Assembly: GCA_030427635.1 (NCBI GenBank)
Contig: JAUIBA010000011.1
Location: forward strand, 1 to 64,000
Source of the DNA: Bacteroidia bacterium
GTDB lineage: Bacteria; Bacteroidota; Bacteroidia; Chitinophagales; Chitinophagaceae
Reading direction: 5' to 3'
Length of the DNA stretch: 64,000 bases
Shown here: one piece after another, positions 60,217-64,000 of the stretch
How the letters are laid out: the number at the start of each line of letters is the position of its first letter
Numbering within the stretch: the first letter of the stretch is position 1
Notes under the pieces: model-generated
Database searches by the model: none
The model's input: the letters and a program-made list of their open reading frames with translations, nothing else
What the model was told of the DNA's origin: nothing
Position numbers and translations under genes: made by a program

Positions 60217-61902
60217 ATGAAAAAAATATACACTTACCTTATCACACTATGCCTTTCCGGCATCACCGCCGCCTCATCACAAACAATAAACACCTACGCA
60301 GGCACAGGAGCCTCTGGTAGCACAGGTGATGGTGGCCCCGCCACCGCAGCCACATTCGGCATTTGTCACGGCATGGCTACAGACACATATGGCAACCTCT
60401 ACATTGCCGATGCTGTAAGCCATAAAATAAGAAAAGTAACACCCGGCGGAGTAATTTCTACATTGGTGGGCACCGGTGTCGCAGGCTATAACGGCGAAGG
60501 CATCGCCATTGGCCTTGCACAAATTAATAACCCTTACGACCTCACCATAACACCGTCCGGCGATATCTATTTCTGTGAAACCGCCGGCAATCGTGTACGC
60601 AGAATTACAGAAGGCGTAGTAAGAACAGTTGCTGGCGATGGTGTTTCCGGCTTCACCGGTGATGGCGGCCCCGCTACTGCCGCCCGGGTCAACGGCCCCT
60701 CTGGCATCACTACCGATGCCGCAGGCAATGTCTATTTCTCTGATGGTGGCAATAACCGGATTCGTAAAATAAGCACATCCGGCGATATTACTACAATAGC
60801 AGGCACCGGCGCCACCACCTTCATCGGCAGTGGGCTGGCAGCTACCGCCACACCGCTCAATCATCCTAACTTCCTATGCCTCGATGCCAGCGGCAATCTG
60901 TATGCCTCCATTAACGGCTACAACAGGATAATAAAAATAGATGCCATTGCAGATACCGTTACCGTAGTAGCCGGAAACGGTGCTGCTGCTGCCAGTGGCG
61001 ACGGCGGCCCCGCTACTGCTGCAGGCATAGGAGCCCCTGCCGGGCTCACATTTGACCGCAATGGCAACCTGTTCATCGTGGCCAATCAGCCATATAACAA
61101 CAATGTACGCATGGTAGCCCCCGATGGCACCATCAGTACCTTTACCGGCACTGGTGCCACTACCTCTACAGGTGATGGCGGCCCTGCCGTAGCCGCCTCG
61201 GTCAACAGGCCCATTGATATAGTAATAGACGATTGCGACAGGATATATGTATCAGAAGGCAATGGCAGAAGAGTACGCAGCATACTGTACGACAATCGCG
61301 CCCCACTCTTTGCCAATGGCGCATCCCTTACAGTTACCATGTGCGCCACCACTGCCGATAGCACCACCACCGATACTACCATAAGCACCGGCATCGCCAT
61401 CATTGATACAGACCGTTGCCAGACAGAAACATGGACCATAATACATCCCCCTGTATATGGTACACTAACCGGCACACCCGCTCCGGCTACCGCTACAGGC
61501 ACACTCATTACACCTGCGGGCTTTACATATAGCCCGGCTGTAGGCTATACCGGCTGGGATACCGTTATCGTACAGATATCAGACGGTACTCTCAGCGATA
61601 CCTTTACCTACTATGCGCACATATTACCCTGCACCCTCGGCATGCCAGGCTCCCCATCCGGGCAAAGCAATCTGTCTATACATCCCAATCCCGGCAATGG
61701 AATGTTCACAATTACCATGCCTGCCGCATACCGCGACAGGACAGATGTAACTATTACCGACATCACCGGTAAAACAGTAAAAACATTCTCTTTTGAACCC
61801 AGTGGCACAGAACACTTCCTTTTCACAGCGCCTCTAGGCACCTATATATTATTAGCCAGGCAGAACGACATGCGCTGGGTACAAAGACTCATAGTCAACT
61901 AA
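60217..61902 (+). CDS. Secreted NHL-repeat protein with T9SS sorting domain
   Basis: 561 aa with a signal peptide (about residues 1-20). At least five NHL propeller repeats are visible, each with the pattern GDGGPATAA...GI..D..GNLYIAD...IRKV (for example residues 30-75, 145-190, 265-310). The C-terminal ~85 residues begin LSIHPNPGNGMFTITM and end WVQRLIVN, the type A T9SS sorting signal. Between them is a Thr-rich linker domain with three Cys. NHL propellers usually bind proteins or glycans. The product is expected outside the cell or on its surface. Confidence 0.88.
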   Translation: MKKIYTYLITLCLSGITAASSQTINTYAGTGASGSTGDGGPATAATFGICHGMATDTYGNLYIADAVSHKIRKVTPGGVISTLVGTGVAGYNGEGIAIGLAQINNPYDLTITPSGDIYFCETAGNRVRRITEGVVRTVAGDGVSGFTGDGGPATAARVNGPSGITTDAAGNVYFSDGGNNRIRKISTSGDITTIAGTGATTFIGSGLAATATPLNHPNFLCLDASGNLYASINGYNRIIKIDAIADTVTVVAGNGAAAASGDGGPATAAGIGAPAGLTFDRNGNLFIVANQPYNNNVRMVAPDGTISTFTGTGATTSTGDGGPAVAASVNRPIDIVIDDCDRIYVSEGNGRRVRSILYDNRAPLFANGASLTVTMCATTADSTTTDTTISTGIAIIDTDRCQTETWTIIHPPVYGTLTGTPAPATATGTLITPAGFTYSPAVGYTGWDTVIVQISDGTLSDTFTYYAHILPCTLGMPGSPSGQSNLSIHPNPGNGMFTITMPAAYRDRTDVTITDITGKTVKTFSFEPSGTEHFLFTAPLGTYILLARQNDMRWVQRLIVN

Positions 61903-62089
61903 ATCAGGTCATAAATAACACCTCCCCATTGCACCGTTGTGAACCACAAATGCAACGGCGGAATGTTCTTACTAATTCCCCCTCACGCTCTGCTCCTTAA
62001 TATAATGAGCACATAACTCTACACAATAAAACATATACACTATGCACGCACCCGTAAAAACTAAGTCTTAAACAGGAAACATAAATGCA

Positions 62090-62506
62090 GTGAAACGAAA
62101 GCGCAGACTACTACTACTCACATTCACAGTACTGATCATAACCTCAGTCTGTTACTATTTCTATGCAGAAAGGAAGTGTGCGGTACAGGTGAAATGTGAT
62201 TATATGCGCTACGCATGTGGAGATTGCTACCCGCAATACAATGTAAGTAGGGTAATATCCGGAGGGTGCAAGCTGAAGTTATTAGATGAGGATATCAGTC
62301 TCGAATTTGACGACCCTAAACTGGAGAACAGGTTTGAAAAAGAGACCCCCTCAAATGCCCCATTCCCGTCATATAATATTTCTGGGAAAATACATTACTC
62401 TATAAGGAAGCGGCACTATATATTAACCGTAAGAGACTTTGTCTACATTAAGGAAAACAGCTCGCACTTAGATAGTCTGTATTATCATCTTAACCAAGCG
62501 GAATAA
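62090..62506 (+). CDS. Small membrane-anchored protein, unknown function
   Basis: 138 aa, starting at GTG 62090; an ATG three bases upstream is immediately followed by a stop in its frame. A single N-terminal helix (RRLLLLTFTVLIITSVCYYFY) anchors a Cys-rich outer part (CAVQVKCDYMRYACGDCYPQY, ISGGCKLKLLDEDISLEF). Length and strand pattern resemble a small beta-sandwich. It is not obviously related to the neighbouring lipoprotein family, although it lies between the two pairs. Confidence 0.6.
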   Translation: MKRKRRLLLLTFTVLIITSVCYYFYAERKCAVQVKCDYMRYACGDCYPQYNVSRVISGGCKLKLLDEDISLEFDDPKLENRFEKETPSNAPFPSYNISGKIHYSIRKRHYILTVRDFVYIKENSSHLDSLYYHLNQAE

Positions 62507-62519
62507 TCCGTTGTTCCCC

Positions 62520-62620
62520 AGCTTGGCGTAGACCCTGTCTATGTCACAGTGGAGGGCAATCTCTGATTGCCCCACTCGTCCCCGAATGTTTCGGGGATGC
62601 CACGGCACGGCGTTTGCAAC
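62520..62620 (+). repeat. Intergenic repeat, copy B
   Basis: About 100 bp, the same orientation as copy A. It carries two perfect hairpins: GGGCAATC/GATTGCCC with a 3-nt loop and CCCCGAA/TTCGGGG with a 3-nt loop. It lies 14 nt after the 138-aa gene and 140 nt before the third lipoprotein of the tandem family. Confidence 0.85.
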
Positions 62621-62761
62621 GCACTGTCTCCGCACTGGTCATAGCCTCCCGCTACCCATCAACAGCTTTCAATAACTACAGCGTATCTTTAACATGAGCT
62701 GGTAATTATCGGAATCATTATAAAATCATCGAAAAGCAGCACAATAAACACACCATAAAAT

Positions 62762-63268
62762 ATGTATCGCTATGTCTTAATAAAAATAATCGCTGTATCC
62801 CTTTTCGCTACACTTTTCTATGCTTGTAAATCGCAACGCTATGGATGCAGTGAGCAAACGATAACGTACTATATTTTCGATTCATTGGAGCAAACAATTC
62901 TGCACGATGTGGCCGCATATGGCAAGCGCGCAACAATAAAGGGCATTATTATTGATTCTAAAGCTACTGCATTTACGCATGAGCAATGGGGTGATCGTGG
63001 AAATGACAGTATCTTTCAATTTGGAGTTGTTATCAGCTATGGAGAAAAAAGCAAATATCTGAATCATGTAGAGAAAACACTCCTTATGTCAGATAGATAC
63101 GTTAAGATAGGGAAGAAAAAAGTACCTGTGTACATATACCACCTTGATGATATTTTTGATGAAAATAACGGCAGCACAGCAATTTACAACGGAATGCATA
63201 GTTCTAGGGAACGTGCACTGAATTACCATACTGTAGACATAAAAAATAAGAGATTCATATATTATTGA
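62762..63268 (+). CDS. Lipoprotein, tandem family member 3
   Basis: 168 aa. Signal peptide with lipobox (FATLFYAC, Cys at about residue 22). Shared family blocks: ITYYIFDSLEQTIL, KGIIIDSKATAF in place of the IDPKC block, YVKIGKKKVPVYIYHLDDIFDENNGSTA and a C-terminal strand HTVDIKNKRFIYY. The central Cys pair of members 1, 2 and 4 is missing here. Its TGA (63266-63268) is overlapped by or directly next to the start of member 4. Confidence 0.75.
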   Translation: MYRYVLIKIIAVSLFATLFYACKSQRYGCSEQTITYYIFDSLEQTILHDVAAYGKRATIKGIIIDSKATAFTHEQWGDRGNDSIFQFGVVISYGEKSKYLNHVEKTLLMSDRYVKIGKKKVPVYIYHLDDIFDENNGSTAIYNGMHSSRERALNYHTVDIKNKRFIYY

Positions 63269-63269
63269 T

Positions 63270-63734
63270 ATTTCGAAACATTGGTCTACAATACTGCTAT
63301 TATTTGTTCTGAGTTGTACCCCCACAAAGCGTACACCTGGCAAAATCACCTATTACGCCTTTCCCTCTCTGGAAGCATATCTGAAAAAGGCAATAACAGA
63401 GCGTCCTGTTTCCGGTATCGGCATTGACCTGAATTGTCACTCCTGCTTTAATGATTCACTGCGCAAATATGAAGTATACCATCTATTCAGAATGAAGCTG
63501 CTATATGCCAATGACACTGCTCTATGCCCTCAATATAAATGTCTCCTGAAAAAATCTCACAGATATTTCAAAATAGGAGATCAGGAATATCCCATTATTC
63601 TTGTTGGCATTGACGATATTCTTACCGACCCCTCCACCGCAAACAAACCATTAGCCGGCACCATACCTGCCTGCTTTGATTTAAACGAGACGATTATCAT
63701 ATGCAGAATAAATAATAAATTCTACTTAAGATAA
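63270..63734 (+). CDS. Lipoprotein, tandem family member 4, non-canonical start
   Basis: The frame is open from a TAA at 63240-63242 to the stop at 63732-63734, but contains no ATG, GTG or TTG before 63492. Translated from ATT 63270 it begins ISKHWSTILLLFVLSCTPTK, a good lipoprotein signal with lipobox FVLSC. It then follows the family pattern: ITYYAFPSLEAYLKKAI, GIGIDLNCHSCFND with CxxC, HRYFKIGDQEYPIILVGIDDILT and a final strand IICRINNKFYL. Starting at the ATG 63492 would remove the signal and half the conserved blocks. Coupled re-initiation at an ATT or ATA near the TGA of member 3, or a recent start-codon mutation, are the two explanations. Confidence 0.65.
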   Translation: MSKHWSTILLLFVLSCTPTKRTPGKITYYAFPSLEAYLKKAITERPVSGIGIDLNCHSCFNDSLRKYEVYHLFRMKLLYANDTALCPQYKCLLKKSHRYFKIGDQEYPIILVGIDDILTDPSTANKPLAGTIPACFDLNETIIICRINNKFYLR

Positions 63735-63804
63735 ACCACAACCGGGTAGTCGCTTACCTACCACAAAGTCTCAGCAAATGAAATGTACCACTCCTGCCAT
63801 ACCA

Positions 63805-64000
63805 TCATTGCTGCAACAGCGAATCAATCAGGTGATAAAAAGAGGGCACATCATATGCATCACGCCCCTCCTTATGAAACACAATATTCCCCTGCTTATC
63901 CAGCACCACAGTAGTAGGCAGTTCCCCCTGAAAGAGCTCCTGAGGCACTACTCCCGTAGCCACATATACCGGTAGCGTCATTCCCTTCTTTCTCATGTAT
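63805..64000 (-). CDS. Thioredoxin-fold (TlpA/AhpC-like) protein, C-terminal part
   Basis: The minus-strand frame runs from beyond the window edge to the stop at 63805. The visible ~65 residues read MTLPVYVATGVVPQELFQG, ELPTTVVLDKQGNIVFHKEG and end DSLLQQ. This is the second half of a thioredoxin-like fold, with the cis-Pro strand in LPTTVVLDKQG and the following hairpin, as in TlpA/ResA-type periplasmic reductases. The active-site CxxC lies outside the window. The ATG at 63996 is probably internal. Confidence 0.75.
   Translation of the reverse strand, partial: YMRKKGMTLPVYVATGVVPQELFQGELPTTVVLDKQGNIVFHKEGRDAYDVPSFYHLIDSLLQQ

Noticed and set aside
59773-62620. CRISPR-like arrangement of the repeats
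   Set aside because: Only two clear copies about 2.7 kb apart with genes between; no spacers of even length and no cas genes.

Overview
The window is chromosomal DNA from a Bacteroidota bacterium, most likely a member of the Chitinophagales (Chitinophagaceae-like). Several things point there: many starts are preceded by the phylum's -7 element TAnnTTTG (for example before ndh, dpp7, carA, the desaturase and the dehydrogenase at 48487); two secreted proteins end in type IX secretion (T9SS) sorting domains; there is an S46 dipeptidyl-peptidase, a periplasmic-propeller LytS-type kinase, and many small lipoproteins. The assignment to family level is inference; no rRNA is present.

Layout. 1-306: the cut start of a probable ISAon1-type transposase and a tRNA-Gln. 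307-6422: envelope and respiratory housekeeping (PBP1A-type penicillin-binding protein, a GNAT/FemAB-like acyltransferase, a Gdx/SugE-type SMR exporter, NDH-2, a LutA-like Fe-S protein). 6754-13609: a small basic exported protein, DPP7, a TauE/SafE permease without a normal start codon, carA, a DUF58 protein and a DHFR-fold reductase. 13760-20268: an exported unknown, a 1312-residue Pls/PosA-type nonribosomal peptide synthetase and a divergent membrane-anchored serine hydrolase. 20387-25371: an active/inactive pair of M16 peptidases and a T9SS cargo protein. 25571-34600: a LytTR/LytS-type two-component pair, pth, an exported unknown, a front-end-like fatty-acid desaturase and sucC. 34601-41446: a PAS-domain protein with a kinase-like C-terminus but no ATPase domain, then a likely copper-handling locus (diheme MauG/MbnH-type peroxidase, MbnP-like lipoprotein, two paralogous CCGKC peptides) and a SulP transporter. 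41678-45814: small soluble proteins and two regulators (Crp/Fnr, WYL). 46136-51689: an Old Yellow Enzyme, hscB with tRNA-Leu directly behind it, a saccharopine/alanine-dehydrogenase-like enzyme, and parE.

52178-64000 is the accessory part. A stand-alone 73-residue LuxR-type helix-turn-helix protein is followed, through a 15-bp inverted repeat that runs into the next start codon, by three large proteins (696, 628 and 398 aa) that I cannot assign to any family. Then come four related small lipoproteins in two pairs (58709-59753 and 62762-63734), the last of which has no ATG/GTG/TTG start and would be missed by ordinary gene calling. The pairs are separated by an NHL-repeat T9SS protein, and each pair sits beside one copy of a ~95-bp intergenic repeat. 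This block is the best candidate for something undescribed. The window ends inside a thioredoxin-fold protein on the minus strand.

Most transcription units are short; hairpin terminators with clear stems follow dpp7, the second M16 gene, the OYE gene, parE, sucC, the desaturase and the SnoaL-like gene.
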